A stretch of DNA of 64,000 nucleotides from Telopea speciosissima (GCF_018873765.1 NC_057925.1:48930010-48994009), one strand, 5' to 3'. Counted from the stretch's first letter, positions 30,718 through 42,390 are shown. Notes: generated from the sequence alone by a model not told the origin. Numbers and translations: made by a program.

Positions 30718-31660
30718 AAGCTTTCTGTTTCTTGTGATCTGCTAATACTGATATGAATGTAGAATTTGCTTATAAATAAGTCTCTAATCTTTAAGGTTTG
30801 GTTTGTTGCGTTTCATTTCCCTGGTATTGTAATTAGCGGTTGCCTTGTATTACTTTGCGAGTATGGTATAAGAAATAGAATCGATTAATACTCTAAAATT
30901 CTTCTTTCACATTTGCTTCGTAATCTTAGATTATACAGAGACGAACATCTTCCTGATGCTACCTTTTCTCTAGAAAATAGAGTGAGGCTACGATGGATTT
31001 ATCACTCCATGAGGGTGAAAAATTATGGTAAACTGGTTGCAGTGGTCGCCCTGTTTCCCTAATGTAGCTCTGTTACAACTGCCATTCGTTACGATGGCAT
31101 TGTCGTAATTTCTGAAGGACATGAGGCCATTTCGACATGATAGGCATTCTATATTCACCATTGATGCAAAGCTTGGTTCACAGAGATTATGTTTTGTTCT
31201 TGGTACTTTCCTTCCCATATTTCTTTCTGTGGCAATTGTGGGAAGGAAAAGAGTTTAAAAGAGGGGAGTGTAGGTGGAGGTTGGTGGTGAGATAGGTTTA
31301 CTATGAGCAATGCTAGATAACACTGAATTTGTTGAAATTCCATCGCAAGGATCCACAACTATGGCAGCTCTCGTTGAGCAATGCTGCAGAAAATCAGCAC
31401 ATCCATTTTATATTAGTTGCACTTTTATTTTTGGTAGACACAAGTAAGAACCTTGGTCTGTGATTCAGAGCAATTGAAAAAATTGGCTGCAATTAGCTCA
31501 AGTCTTGAAACAATTAAAAGCATCATTAACTTAATATCAGTAATTGGACAATTTCATCTTTCCAGGAAGTAAAGAAGCAGGGGAAAGCAAATACTACTCC
31601 CGCAAGACTGTCTTCCAAAACTGATATTGCAGTGGTCATGTATACAAGTGGCAGTACAGA

Positions 31661-32645
31661 CTACAGAAGGTTAGTTCTAGCTGTTTCTTCTAGTGTATCT
31701 CTCAAATGTAGACCCCAACCATGACTACCTTAGCTTGAGTGGCCTATTCTGATTCGTAACAACTAATGGTATGAATATCAACTGAGAGAAAAGTGATCTT
31801 GAATACTAACAGAATCAATATGAGTATTGGGTGCCCCAAAATCTGAGGAACACAAACAAAAAAAATGTTCTATTTTGTTTGCTTGTCTGCAACTAATGAA
31901 GCTTACGTAATAACATATAGATAGGTAAAGTTTCCTGATTTTCTTATGCATTGCTATGTTTGAATTGAAGGCGTTTTGATTACTCATGGTAACATCGGAC
32001 TAGAAAGAGTTTTGTGGGATGTTATCATTTTCAAAAGGATACACTCTATTCTGGGAGGACATATCCAATTTAAGATTTGCGGTGGAGCTCCGTGATACTC
32101 AATGCTTCTCAATATCTGTGTCGGGTAATTACTAATTACTCTTTATCTCTATTCCAGTTATTGCAATATTGCATCATATTCAATCACTGTTCATTGTTAT
32201 TGTTTTGTGCCAGATTTGAGTTTATAATGTTTTATTCATCAAAACTGTCATGGCATTTAGCTGCTCATTATGTGACATGGATATGGGTGCGGGTAATAGA
32301 ATTTAGCATGGACATGTGGTCTCCGATTTCACTGGACCCCAAAAAATAAGATATAGTGAGATAGGACATATGTAGCATTTTTTTTTTTTTTTTTTTTTTT
32401 TTGTAGATGTTCATTCTTGCATCATTTATATAATAATGCTGTAATGTTTTGAAGTGATCAAATTACTTTTATATATGTGTATGCATTAAATTCTTTTTAT
32501 TTCCTTCATATATTATGTTTATGGATTCCCATTTACTTCTTTGCCTCTGTCGTTCCCAATTCCTTTTCTAGATCCTTCTCTCTGATGGATGTTCTTAACT
32601 CCAATTTCTCTTTCATTATCTTAATTTTAATTGCCATCCAATTGT
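31661..32645. other. Intergenic, no gene seen
   Basis: AT-rich. A 25-base T-run at about 32378-32402 may be the antisense tail of a retroposed sequence. No domain recognised. Confidence 0.4.
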
Positions 32646-32801
32646 CATAGTTGTCAAGGCGTCGACTAGGCGATGCCTAGGCGTCTAGGCTCCTTGGTTG
32701 CCTAGGCGGGTCCCTTGGATGCCTTGGACACATAATTGTTGTCGCCTTGCATTTGGGCCTTCTCCAACGCCTTGGGTCGTCGAGACACCGTGACAACTAT
32801 G
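32646..32801. mobile_element. MITE with CATAGTTGTCA termini
   Basis: CATAGTTGTCAAGGCG at the left and GTGACAACTATG at the right are inverted; the middle repeats CCTAGGCG and GCCTAGGCG. It abuts element F. Confidence 0.7.
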
Positions 32802-33009
32802 CCGATTGTTAGGGTTGTTAGAATATTTGGTGTGTAAGGGTTCTTCTTTCAGTGGCTGCTAATAAAAGATGTGAAGAATGCATTTTTCCATGGAGATTTA
32901 GCAGAAGAAGTGTACACTTTCCCTTCAACTGGACACTTAAAATCAGGTGGGGACCGCGTGTATACTTCTTCAGCTAAATCTCAATATTGACTAAGTTGTA
33001 ATTTTTTTT

Positions 33010-33211
33010 TTAAGGAGAATCGATTGTGTGTGTTGAGTGATTCTCAACACACATATTAATTTCATTAATAAACTTCTAGAAATTACATAGGCCTCCCAAG
33101 GGAGGAAAAAGGAAATAAGAAAAAAAAGGAAGAATTACAACTTAGTCATGTCTTATAATAAGACAGTGACAGGACTACCCTTACACACTAAATAGTCTAA
33201 CAACTCTAACA
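33010..33211 (-). repeat. LTR of the C/F copia family inside element F
   Basis: Minus strand TGTTAGAGTTGTTAGACTAT.. through GTGTTGAGAATCACT-like text (here GTGTGTTGAGTGATTC), matching the LTRs at 38936 and 43240. It is preceded on the minus strand by a purine tract (AAGGGGGAGTG). Confidence 0.75.
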
Positions 33212-33675
33212 CTCCCCCTTAAGCTGGAGAGTAGATGTCATATATTCCCAACATGCACAATAAGGTATTAAATCGACCAGGAATGAGACCCTTGGTGAAG
33301 ATATTTGCTACTTGATCACCTGTCTTCACAAAAGAAGTACAAATGCAACCAGAATCCAGCTTCTCTTAGATGAAGTGTCGATCAACCTTAATATGTTTGG
33401 TTCCATCATGTTGAACTGGATTTTGGGCAATACTTATAGCAGCTTTGTTGTCACAATAAAGTCTCATTGGTCCTGGAGTGTTAAAACTCAAGTCTTGAAG
33501 CCGTCTCTTCAGCCATATGAGTATGCATACTCCATTAGCCTTGGTTCTAAACTCTGCCTTTGCACTGGATTTAGCTACAATTGGTTGTTCTTGCTCCTCC
33601 AAGTAACTAGATTACCACCTACAAAAGTGCAGTACCCAAAAGTAGATCTCCTGTCAGAGACTAAACCATCCCCTT
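33212..33675 (-). pseudogene. RNase H domain of element F
   Basis: Minus strand LVSDRRSTFGYCTFVGGNLV, IVAKSSAKAEFRTKANGVC, MRLYCDNKAAISIAQNPVQH, GTKHIKVDRHFI, then a stop and continuation to the LTR. This is copia RNase H, closest in this window to 42447-43232. The GDQ.A.IFTKGL tail follows in a decayed state. It joins unrelated plus-strand sequence near 33675. Confidence 0.75.
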
Positions 33676-33679
33676 CTTC

Positions 33680-34170
33680 GAATCTGAAGACTGAGGACTA
33701 AGAAGGAGGATCCTTCTAGCAAATGGGTTGAGAAATACTAGTATTCATCATCTCAAGAAGAAATAGAAGGTTTATCTTTATCCTCCGTGAATCAAACTAC
33801 AACGGAGGATAAAGTGGATGTTGCTGCTGCTGATTCTCTTAGCAAGATTGAATGGGAAACAACTGATTAAGTTCCGAAAGGAAAGACAGATGTAAAGGAG
33901 GATTTATGCATCTTCCATCTTGGTTCTCAATAGGATATTAACAAGGTTTTGGAAGATAACAGTGATTTTGATGATGTTGATAATAAGAAAAACAGATCCG
34001 CTTCTCAACAAGCTACTACCGAAGAAATTCCTCTTGATGACGACTCAACGCAGAGACGGAGAAGAAGAAGTAAAAGAGGAAAAAAAGGAAGGAAAAGGAA
34101 GAGGTGTGCTTCATTGATTGAAGACGTTCAATCTATGGCATCCCCAGAAGTTACCCGGTTATGTATGTAA
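33680..34170 (+). pseudogene. Unknown host-like coding stretch inside element F
   Basis: One frame from about 33700 reads KKEDPSSKWVEKY, stop, YSSSQEEIEGLSLSSVNQTT, EDKVDVAAADSLSKIEWETT, stop, VPKGKTDVKEDLCIFHLGSQ, stop, DINKVLEDNSDFDDVDNKKN, then QRRRRRSKRGKKGRKRKR and CASLIEDVQSMASPEVTRLCM. Three stops in an otherwise long acidic-then-basic frame. The Arg/Lys block looks like a nuclear localisation signal. I do not recognise the gene. It is not like copia gag or pol, so capture of a host gene piece is the likely origin. Confidence 0.45.
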
Positions 34171-34515
34171 CCCCTTTGCAATTTCCTTTGATTGTAAGTG
34201 ACTGTAGGCTAGGTGTTTTTGTTTTTCCCCAAGTCATGGGGTGGGATTTGTACATGTTGATGAGCTTGTAATTGGGGCAACTTATATAAGCCCATTGTTT
34301 GTAATCTTTGGTACCGAGTGGATGCTTGATAGTAGGGGTCGGTGCTCTTGCTGTTATAGTTGCATAAACTAGGGGTTGTAGCTCCTGACCATGTGTACAA
34401 TCGAATCATCGTATTGTGCATTAAATAGAGGCCAGGTTAGGCCATTTGCACCATGTATGTAGGCACATTGCCGAACCACGTATATCTCCGTCTTATGGTG
34501 ATTGCTTGTGGATTT

Positions 34516-34641
34516 CATGTGTGGGTATATGGAGTGCATTTTTTGCAAGATGGGTGTGCACACTGAGTAGACCTTGAATCCATGTGTGGGTATATGGAGT
34601 GCATTTTCTGCAAGATGGGTGTGCACACCGAGTAGACCTTG
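34516..34641. repeat. Tandem repeat, two ~61-bp units
   Basis: CATGTGTGGGTATATGGAGT.. to ..GAGTAGACCTTG occurs at 34516-34576 and 34581-34641 with two differences by eye. Flanking 34180-34860 otherwise shows nothing codable. Confidence 0.75.
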
Positions 34642-34860
34642 CTAGTGGTTGTGAATACTTGTGGTTGAGAGGCAAGGTGTGTCACACGATTGTATGTGTG
34701 TGTAATTGATAAAAAGGCTAGTGCCAACCAATCAGTTCTTGAGAGATGTATGTATGCACATGATTGAGGGCTGCCAGACATTGTGACTAAGTACAAAAGA
34801 AGTCATCACTTGTGGTCGTGAGGTCCGAGGGAATGATTTGGGTTTGATTCTTAAACACTG

Positions 34861-35797
34861 ATGATTCATCCCCTTCTCAGTGGCCATGTCAACAAATTAG
34901 CCCGTACTAAGCTTGACCCCAAAGCCTTTAAGTGCATCTTCTTGGGCTACTCTGATTCAACCAAAGGGTATAAATGCTACCACCCTCCTTCCCGAAGGCG
35001 CTTTCTCTCCAAAGATGTCACATTCTTTGAGTCTATTCCCTTCTTTTCTTCTCCTCAGCATCCTTTTCAGGGGGAGAGCAGTACTAGAAGTGAACAAGAT
35101 GCTGATATCATTCCGTTTCTATCTCCCTTGCCTATCTCCACTTCCCTATTCCTATTTGATATTGGAAAATACAAAGAAATGGATGTTGTTGATGATGTTG
35201 ATGCCGATGGTGTTGTTGATGTTGATGCTAGTAGTGGTGGTGATGCTAGCAAGGAAAAATTCAAAGTTGTTGTGTACAAAAGAGGTAAATGCTTGAAGGG
35301 AAAAGGAAAGCAGCCCTGTCAATAGCCCTCTTTGGATCCACATCCTCAGCCTCATCCTCCCTGGTCAGGTGACAATTCTCCTCCTGAATTAGATCTTCCC
35401 ATTGCTATGAGAAAGGGGAAGAAAGCCTGTACTAATCCCATAGCCCAGTTTGTTTCCTATGACTTTATATTTCCTACAGGTATTGCCTTCTCCACTACCC
35501 TTGAGTCTTCTTCCATTCCCAAAAATGTCACAGATGGATGCAAGCAATGTCTGAGGAAATGGTGGCTCTCGAGAAGAATAGTACTTGGACATTGGTTGAT
35601 CTTCCCAGGGGTAGAATTCCAGTTGGGTGCAGATGGGTTTATACCATCAAGTACAAATCGGATGGTACAATGGAAAGATATAAAGCTCGGCTGGTTGCAA
35701 AAGGGTACAGTCAAGTAGTCAACTGTATGGCATTGACTACCAAGAGACTTTTGCCCCTGTAGCCAAGCATAACTCAATCAGGGTTCTTCTTTCAGTG
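34861..35797 (+). pseudogene. Integrase end and RT start of element F
   Basis: 34861-35325 reads HVNKLARTKLDPKAFKCIFL, GYSDSTKGYKCYHPPSRRRF, the copia integrase C-terminal region, followed by an Asp/Val-rich linker. Then [57 protein letters not shown], and after a shift TFAPVAKHNSIRVLLSV-like text. It stops at TTTCAGTG, where the inverted LTR start begins. The following RT residues lie at the other end of the element (32843 on). Confidence 0.75.
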
Positions 35798-35845
35798 ACA
35801 GAACTACCCTTACACACCAAATATTCTAACAACTCTAACACCAAT

Positions 35846-36338
35846 CACTTTGCTGGCAAAGTTAATCATTACCAACTATATTTTTAATTCATGGCTTCAT
35901 TGGACAGAATGAATGGAAAGGAGAGTGGTCAAACACTTGCAACAGAATTCATGGGATCTTGGACAATTGGTAGAACAGGAAGGGAATTGGAGGCAACCAT
36001 ACTCCTTCTAGGATTGATTTCTGAATATGAACTCTAAATTCCATTCACGATCAGTAACTTCAAATCCTCAGTTGTCACTGCTTCCATTTTGTAGCTGAGC
36101 TCTAGACTCTGTTATCACTTTGTTAGCATAGTCTACTCTCGTAGCAGAGGATGGAATCTCACTGAGAGAGCACAAACTTTGCTAGGAAAAAAATACCGAG
36201 TCTAATTTTGACCAGAGCTCACGGACTCCTCCAGAGAATGATGGTGTTGATCCAGTCGAGCCATCAGACAGGGCTTATTAGAAAAAAGAATGTTTATAGC
36301 TGTAGATAGTGTTGTAACATGCAACCCCCTTTTATTCC
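35846..36338. other. Sequence between elements F and E, no gene seen
   Basis: It was joined to 46665 onward before E inserted (shared ATTCC). No recognisable domain on either strand. Confidence 0.4.
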
Positions 36339-36608
36339 TGTTAACAGCCTTGGGAATGAATGCTTAGATGATCTAGATCGATCACCCCAGCCTTTTATTT
36401 ATAATAAAATCAAATTACAACAAAGATATGAATCCCCCCCAATCCTATTCCTACTAGGAATTCCCACTATAACTACGAATCCCAAATAGAAATTGTATAG
36501 GGGGGGAAAACAGGAATAAAACAACTAAAACATAAATAAAATAAAATAAATAACAAAAGCCAACTAGGACTAGGTTACCCCTAGTGGGTAACGTAGCCAA
36601 TCTCAACA
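36339..36608 (-). repeat. 3' LTR of element E
   Basis: 270 bp, next to the purine tract (minus strand CTTGAGGGGGAG) at 36609-36620. Confidence 0.95.
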
Positions 36609-36647
36609 CTCCCCCTCAAGTTGGAGCAAAGATGTCGATCATGCCCA

Positions 36648-36925
36648 ACTTGACTAGATTGGGATGAAAGCTTCCCAGACAATCCCTTAGTAAAGATATC
36701 TGCAAGTTGATCAGTAGACGTCACAAAGGGAATGCAAATCAGCCCTTCTTCTAACTTCTCTTTGATGAAATGCCTATCCACCTCAACTTGACTAGATTGG
36801 GATGAAACAGCTTCCCAGACAATCCCTTAGTGAAGATATCTGCAAGTTGATCAGTAGACGTCACAAAGGGAATGCAAATCAGCCCTTTTTCTAACTTCTC
36901 TTTGATGAAATGCCTATCCACCTCA
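36648..36925 (-). repeat. Tandem duplication of ~138 bp in the RNase H end of element E
   Basis: CTTGACTAGATTGGGATGAA.. to ..CCTATCCACCTCAA appears at 36648-36785 and again from 36786. Both encode DRHFIKEKLE.GLICIPFVTS and TDQLADIFTKGLSGKL, so the end of pol is doubled and its frame is disturbed. Confidence 0.85.
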
Positions 36926-38935
36926 ACATGCTTGGTACGATCATGCTGTACTGGGTTGTGTGTTATGCTGATTGCAGCCTTGTTGTCACAGTACAACATT
37001 ATAGGAAGACGAATAGGAACACCAAGATCTTGAAGCAGCCCTTTAAACCAGAGTAACTCACAAATACCCTGTGCCATAGCTCGAAACTCAGCTTCGGCAC
37101 TAGAACGAGCAACAACAGTTTGCTTTTTACTATGCCACGTGACAAGATTTCCACCTACAAAGGAGCAATACCCAGAAATAGACTTGCGATCTGCAGAACC
37201 AGCCCAATTAGCATCAGTGTATGCTTCTATCCGTAGATGACCATGCGTAGACAAAAGAATTCATTTTCCAGGAGCTGACTTCAAATAGTGCAAGATACGA
37301 AGAACAACCTCCATATGAGAAGAGAAGGGATCATGCATAAACTGACTCACAGTACTCACGGCGACAACAATGTCAGGACGAGTGTGTGAAAGATAAATCA
37401 GCTTCCCTACAAGTTTTTGGAACCGGCCTTTATCAACAGGCCCACCTTCTTTCTCCTTGAGTCGAACAGTAGGGTCCAAAGGAGTCTCTGAAGGATGACA
37501 GCCTAGCAACCCGGTCTCAGCCAATAAGTCTGGGACATACTTCCTCTGGGAGAGAAGAATGCCTTTAGAAGATCTGGCTACTTCAATCCCAAGAAAGTAT
37601 CGTAGCTTCCCTAGATCCTTAATCTCAAATTCTTGTCCAAGGAAGGTCTTCAACCGTCTGATCTCATCATCGTCATTGCCAGTGACCACTATGTCATCAA
37701 CGTAGACTATAAGAACAGTGAGTTTTTCACCAACCCTCTTTATAAAGAGTGTGTGATCAGCATTACTTTGCTTATAGCCCACAGAAATCATGGCCTTGTG
37801 GAACCGCCCAAACCACGCTCGAGGTGACTGCTTCAGCCCATAAAGTGTACTCTTCAGTCTACATACTTTTCCTTGGTTTCTGTCACAAGAGAACCCTGAT
37901 GGAATGTCCATATATACCTCCTCATCCAGTGTTCCATTTAGGAAGGCATTTTTTACATCTAGCTGCTGCAAATCCCATCCAAGGTTGACTGCACAAGATA
38001 ATAACACACGAACAGTATTTAACTTGGCAACAGGTGCAAAAGTTTCCTGGTAATCAATGCCATATGTCTGAGTGAACCCCTTGGCCACGAGTCGTGCCTT
38101 ATACCTATCCACAGTGCCATCCACTTTCTGTTTCACCACAAACACCCATTTACATCCAACGGTTTTCTTCCCAGGTAGAAGAACCACAAGCTCCCATGTG
38201 TTTTTTTTTTTTCAAGGCTTCCATTTCTTCCATCATAGCTGCCTTCCACTTTCCGTCTGATAAAGCTTCCTGCCAATTGTTAGGAATACGAACAGAAGAA
38301 AGAGAGGAAACAAAGGCACGAAAGGATGGGGAAAGGGAATCATAAGAAACAACATGAGATATGGGATGTTGCGTGCAAGTTCTGACACCTTTGCGAAGAG
38401 CAATAGGTAAATCAGGAACATTACCAGGTGGAGAGGCAGGTTCTGGATCCGGGTTCGGCAATTGGATGGGTACTGGAGCAACAGTTGATTGAACCTGCTT
38501 ATGTTTCCTTGCATAGGTCTTTATATTACTGGCATCAATCCTCCTCTGAAATTCACTAATAGTCCTCTGGATAGGAGTCTGGACCGGGGTAGCTTGCTCT
38601 CCCTGAATAGAAATGGTCTCCCCCCTGACTCAGGGGGAGTACTAGGGGCAGGCCGAACTGGTTCAGACTCATGGTAAACAGACTGAAGTGGAGGTGGAGA
38701 GTCAATAGTCAGCACATCTTCACTAAGACTCTCCCCTTGAAGAGGTGGGGACACATAATGTGGAACATTTTCATGAAAGACAACATCCATGCTGACAAAA
38801 GTCCTACGAGATGGAGGGTAGTAACATTTGTATCCCTTTTGGGTAGCAGAGTATCCCAAGAACATGCAGCGGAGGCTACGTGGGTCAAGTTTACTAGGGG
38901 ACCTTGTATCCCTGGCATAACATATGCAGCCAAAC
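36751..38935 (-). pseudogene. Integrase tail, RT and RNase H of element E
   Basis: Integrase tail FGCICYARDTRSPSKLDPRS and GYSATQKGYKCYYPPSRRTF begins at the C insertion. RT (38187-37261) is intact: [68 protein letters not shown] (YVDD site), HTRPDIVVAVSTVSQFMHD. A single TGA near 37258 (GK then stop then ILLSTHG) separates it from RNase H: YTDANWAGSADRKSISGYCS, VARSSAEAEFRAMAQGICEL, LYCDNKAAISITHNPVQHD. The region between integrase and RT has a small slip in an A-run near 38208. Nearly complete but not translatable as one polyprotein. Confidence 0.9.
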
Positions 38936-39243
38936 TGTTAGAGTTGTTAGAATATCTTGTATAGGGGTAGTTCTGTCACTGTCTAGTTATAAGACATGAC
39001 TAAGTTGTATTTTTACTTTATTGTCTTATTTCTCCTTACCTCCCTAGGGAGGCTTGTGTAATTTGGAAGACTTAATGAATGAAGCTAATATGTGTGTTGA
39101 GAATCACTCTCAACACACATAATCGATTCTCCCATTCTCTTCTCTTCTTCTTCTCTCTTCTCTCTTCTCTCTTCTCTCCTTCTTCTTCTTCTTGCTGTAA
39201 ACTTCTTCTCTTACCAGATTCGATCTACCTCTGAGTTTCAACT
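38936..39243 (+). repeat. 5' LTR of element C
   Basis: 308 bp, TGTTAGAGTTG to GAGTTTCAACT, with an inverted GTGTGTTGAGAATCACTCTCAACACAC palindrome core (GTTGAGA / TCTCAAC) and a CTT-rich end. Confidence 0.9.
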
Positions 39244-39255
39244 TGGTATCAGAGC
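39244..39255 (+). other. Primer-binding site of element C
   Basis: TGGTATCAGAGC, the standard initiator tRNA-Met site, abuts the LTR. The next bases AGCCCAAGAAG are already antisense integrase. Confidence 0.9.
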
Positions 39256-39261
39256 AGCCCA

Positions 39262-41463
39262 AGAAGATGCACTTGAGAGCTTTGGGATCAAGCTTAGTGC
39301 GGGCTGATTTGTTGACATGTATATAACAAACACAAACAAAGACGCGTGGAGACAAGGAAAAAACTGAGAATTGAGGAGAAAGAAGAGCCAAAGGGGAATT
39401 TGGAGCCAAGGAGTGGACTTGGCATCCGGTTAATAAGAAAGGCAGCGGTAAGAAGGGCATCAGACCAGAAAGTCTTAGGCACGTGCATACCAAAGAGAAG
39501 ACCCCTGGTGATTTCCAGCAAATGGCGGTTTTTGCGTTCGGCCACCCCATTTTGCTGTAGGGTGTCAACACAAGCCAGTTGATGGATGATGCCCTTATCA
39601 GAAAAGAACTGTTGGAGACCCCCATACATGTACTCACCCCCCTTATCAGATCTAACAATTTTGATGTGAGTACCAAACTGAGTACTGATAAGGTGATAAA
39701 ACTCCTTAAAAGCATCACAAACATCACTCTTTTGTTTTAACAAAACAGTCCAAGTAGACTGAGAATAGTCATCCACAAATGAAACAAAATAACGAAAACC
39801 AGATAAGGAAGTAGTAGGAGAAGGCCCCCAAACATCAGTATGAACAAGGGAAAAAGGTGCAATAGATCTATTACCACGATAAGGATAAGATGTGCGACAA
39901 TGTTTAGCAAAAATATAAGATTCACACTGAAAAACATAAGATGCAGGAAAAGAAGTAAACAAGTGGGGTAATTGTCTCCTCATAACAACAAAAGAGGGAT
40001 GACCCAAACATTGATGCCAAAGCATAACAGACTCCAAAGTACTCTGGTCATGCCGACCACAAACATAAGCTGCAGCAGTAGATTGAGCAGGTAACTATGG
40101 CTCAAGAAGATAGAGTCCTCCTTTCTCAGTCCCACTGCCAATAACCCTCTTTGTCTCCAAATCCTGAAAGACACAATAAGAAGGAAAGAAAGTGACACAA
40201 CAATGTAAGGATTTGGTTAGGTGACTCACTGATAATAGGTTAGTAGCAAAGTCGGGAACATGAAGGACAGACTCGAGGGAAATAGAAGGAGTAACCCGCA
40301 CATTACCCTTACCAGAGACAGAGGAAAGGGAACCATCAGCAACCCTTACCTTGTCCCGGCCAGAACAAATGGAATAGGAATCATAGTACTGGGACATACC
40401 ATTCATGTGATCGGAGGCTCCAGAGTCAATGATCCAAGTGGGTGCAGTAGGGGTAGCAAATGAGACCTGCAAAGCTGAGGCAGAAGTAGTCAACCCTCCA
40501 GAGCTAGAACCAGTAGCTGACCCTCCAAGGTGAGACATCAACCGACGTAGGGCTGCAATATCATCCTGTGAGAGGGAATCAGGAGCAGGCTGCGGTCCAG
40601 GTGGCTCGGACTTAGATGTCACAGAATGAGCCTTAGCACCTCCTCGCTTGCCTCCACGGGCATGAGATGAACTACCACGCATACCAGGGGGCTGCCCATG
40701 AAGGTCGCAGCACCGGTCCTTGGTATGTCCAAGCTTGCCACAATGGTCACATTTGTATCTCTCACGGCCTTTCTCCCTACTTTTCCAGTCTTTTTGGGAA
40801 CTGGAAACAAGAGCGGAGCTCTCTGTTGATGGTACAATATCCATAGTGGTCCTCCGGGTTTCCTCACTTTGCAAATAATTGCACACATCATCCAGAGATG
40901 GAAAGGGAGACCTCCCTAAGATTTGCAGGCGAAGAGGCTTATATTCAGAGTTAAGACCACCAAGCAAAATAAGGATCCTTTCCTTTTCTTGGCTCCTGTA
41001 GACTTTTGCCTGATCCTCAGCATTGGACAACTGGAGATTGTTATAATGATCATACTCCTCCCACAAGCTAATAACAGAGTTGTAGTACTCAGATATACTC
41101 CTATCACCCTGTTTCATATGAATGATTTTTTGGAGAATTTGATACACTTTTCTTAAATCTCCAACTCTATCAAAGATTCTGGATACACCGTCCCAAATAT
41201 CTTTAGCAGTCTCCGTACTCATAAATCTCCGACCTATCTCAGGTTTCATGGAAAAAATCAGCCAAGTCATGACAGTGGAGTTTTCAGTCTCCCACTTGAG
41301 ATAGCCTGCATCAGTAGTAGCAGGAGCTGTGATAGACCCAGTAATGTACCCCAACTTCCCCCTACTACGTGGGGACAACTTCACGGAACGGGACCAATCC
41401 AAATAGTTGGTATTGTCCAACTTCACAACTGAGATCTAGGTGTTGGGGTTATCAAAGGAAGCC
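39262..41463 (-). pseudogene. Antisense gag-protease-integrase block inside element C
   Basis: Starts MASFDNPNT, a TAG at about 41436, then SVVKLDNTNYLDWSRSVKLS. The knuckle is CDHCGKLGHTKDRC. The protease is intact in motif: WIIDSGASDHMNGM. A TAG near 40095 ends the first frame, after GGLYLLEP. It continues with LWHQCLGHPSFVVMRRQLPH, HTDVWGPSPTTSLSGFRYFV, VRSDKGGEYMYGGLQQFF and [19 protein letters not shown] (D, D and E of the integrase triad present). After a shift near 39400 it reads HVNKSARTKLDPKALKCIFL and stops at the primer-site junction. Close to the integrase of element F (34861 on), so probably the same family as C's own LTRs. Confidence 0.8.
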
Positions 41464-42390
41464 ATGGTTGGGAAACCACCACTTGGGTTGCCGGCTGTAA
41501 TTGGTCTACTGACCTCAGAATCTTGTCTAGACACAGTGGACATAATAGGCAAACACTTCAACAATCAATATAAATTGTTTGCGCAAGTGGAGAGTATACT
41601 CAACCCAAAAAACAAGGAGATAGACCAATACAAAAAATGGTCCCAAATCAACCAGACCACAAGGCTGAGGCCAAGCCTAAAAAACAGTAAGCATATGAAG
41701 AGCAAAAACTTGCATAACTCAAACCAAATTCTGCTAGCAGCCAAGAACCCTTAGTCCATAACACCCAATAAGTGTATCAAGATGTAATACTGTCACATTC
41801 AGCCATCCAATACAGCAGACCTCAGAGAAGACAAAAAAACAGAGCAGCCTAGCAGCAGAAAAAAAAACAGTAGCAGTCCTCTGACCCTCCACCTTCAAGG
41901 ACAGGCTCTTAGGGCTTCAAAAAAGCACTCCCATACGACACAAATGGGACAAGTTCCAAGGTCATCCAAGCTGCCAAAGGCAGAATCGAAACTGAGACAC
42001 TCCTAGGCTGGCTGAAAAACAGAGCCTGGTTTCAAGCCTTCAAAACATCTAGCAGCAAGGCAGCATTTCTTTTTCAACAAACAAGAGCTTTGGGGTCTGA
42101 AACAACACCCCTAGGCGATGCAACTCCAATAGGTCTCATGCCAAGATGTGGAGAAGAGAAGGAGAACCAAGAAGAAGCTTCACAAGCTGGCGGTAACTTG
42201 CCAGTCTTCCTCCATGGCTTTAAGTCACCTTCAACAGCTCCTAAACTCTCTCCAACTTAGAGAATACCACTCCCAAGACTGTAAGGAGTATAGGTCTCAC
42301 ATACACAACTTCCAATGGAACCCCTTTTACATTTATAGGGTTCCAAAGAGAGGAGAAGATGAGGACTGAGCTCAGCCGACTCTCAAACTA
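41464..42390 (-). other. Leader and possible LTR piece of the antisense block
   Basis: No coding. The minus strand has CCTATAAATG near 42335 (TATA-like) and a degenerate primer-site-like TTGGCATGAGACC near 42135. This could mean the block is a separate element with its own truncated LTR. Confidence 0.35.

Larger units (their letters stand above)
27290..31660 (+). repeat. Tandem segmental duplication, copy 2 (sHSP locus)
   Basis: Partner of 23340-26890. Extra insertions here: a TATCGG-type repeat (27490-27650), a small hairpin (about 27870-27970) and the Pack-MULE (28103-29984). Similarity continues after the gene to about 31650 (GATATTGCAGTGG against GATATTGCATG). Confidence 0.75.
32807..35840. 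mobile_element. Element F: scrambled copia element with two inverted U3 ends
   Basis: Both outer ends are the start of the same LTR: TGTTAGGGTTGTTAGAATAT at 32807 and its inverse ending CTCTAACA at 35840. Flanks CCGAT (32802-32806) and CCAAT (35841-35845) look like a 5-bp target duplication with one change. Inside: RT piece (+), inverted RT piece (-), LTR (-, about 33010-33211), RNase H (-), a host-like exon (+), integrase and RT (+). Confidence 0.65.

Noticed and set aside
34516-34641. Two repeat units as a CRISPR-like array
   Set aside because: Two near-identical adjacent units with no spacers, in a plant genome.
34369-34796. Several overlapping minus-strand frames with repeated HTHLAENALHIPTH-like text
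   Set aside because: The repetition is the 61-bp tandem DNA repeat read in frame, not a protein repeat.
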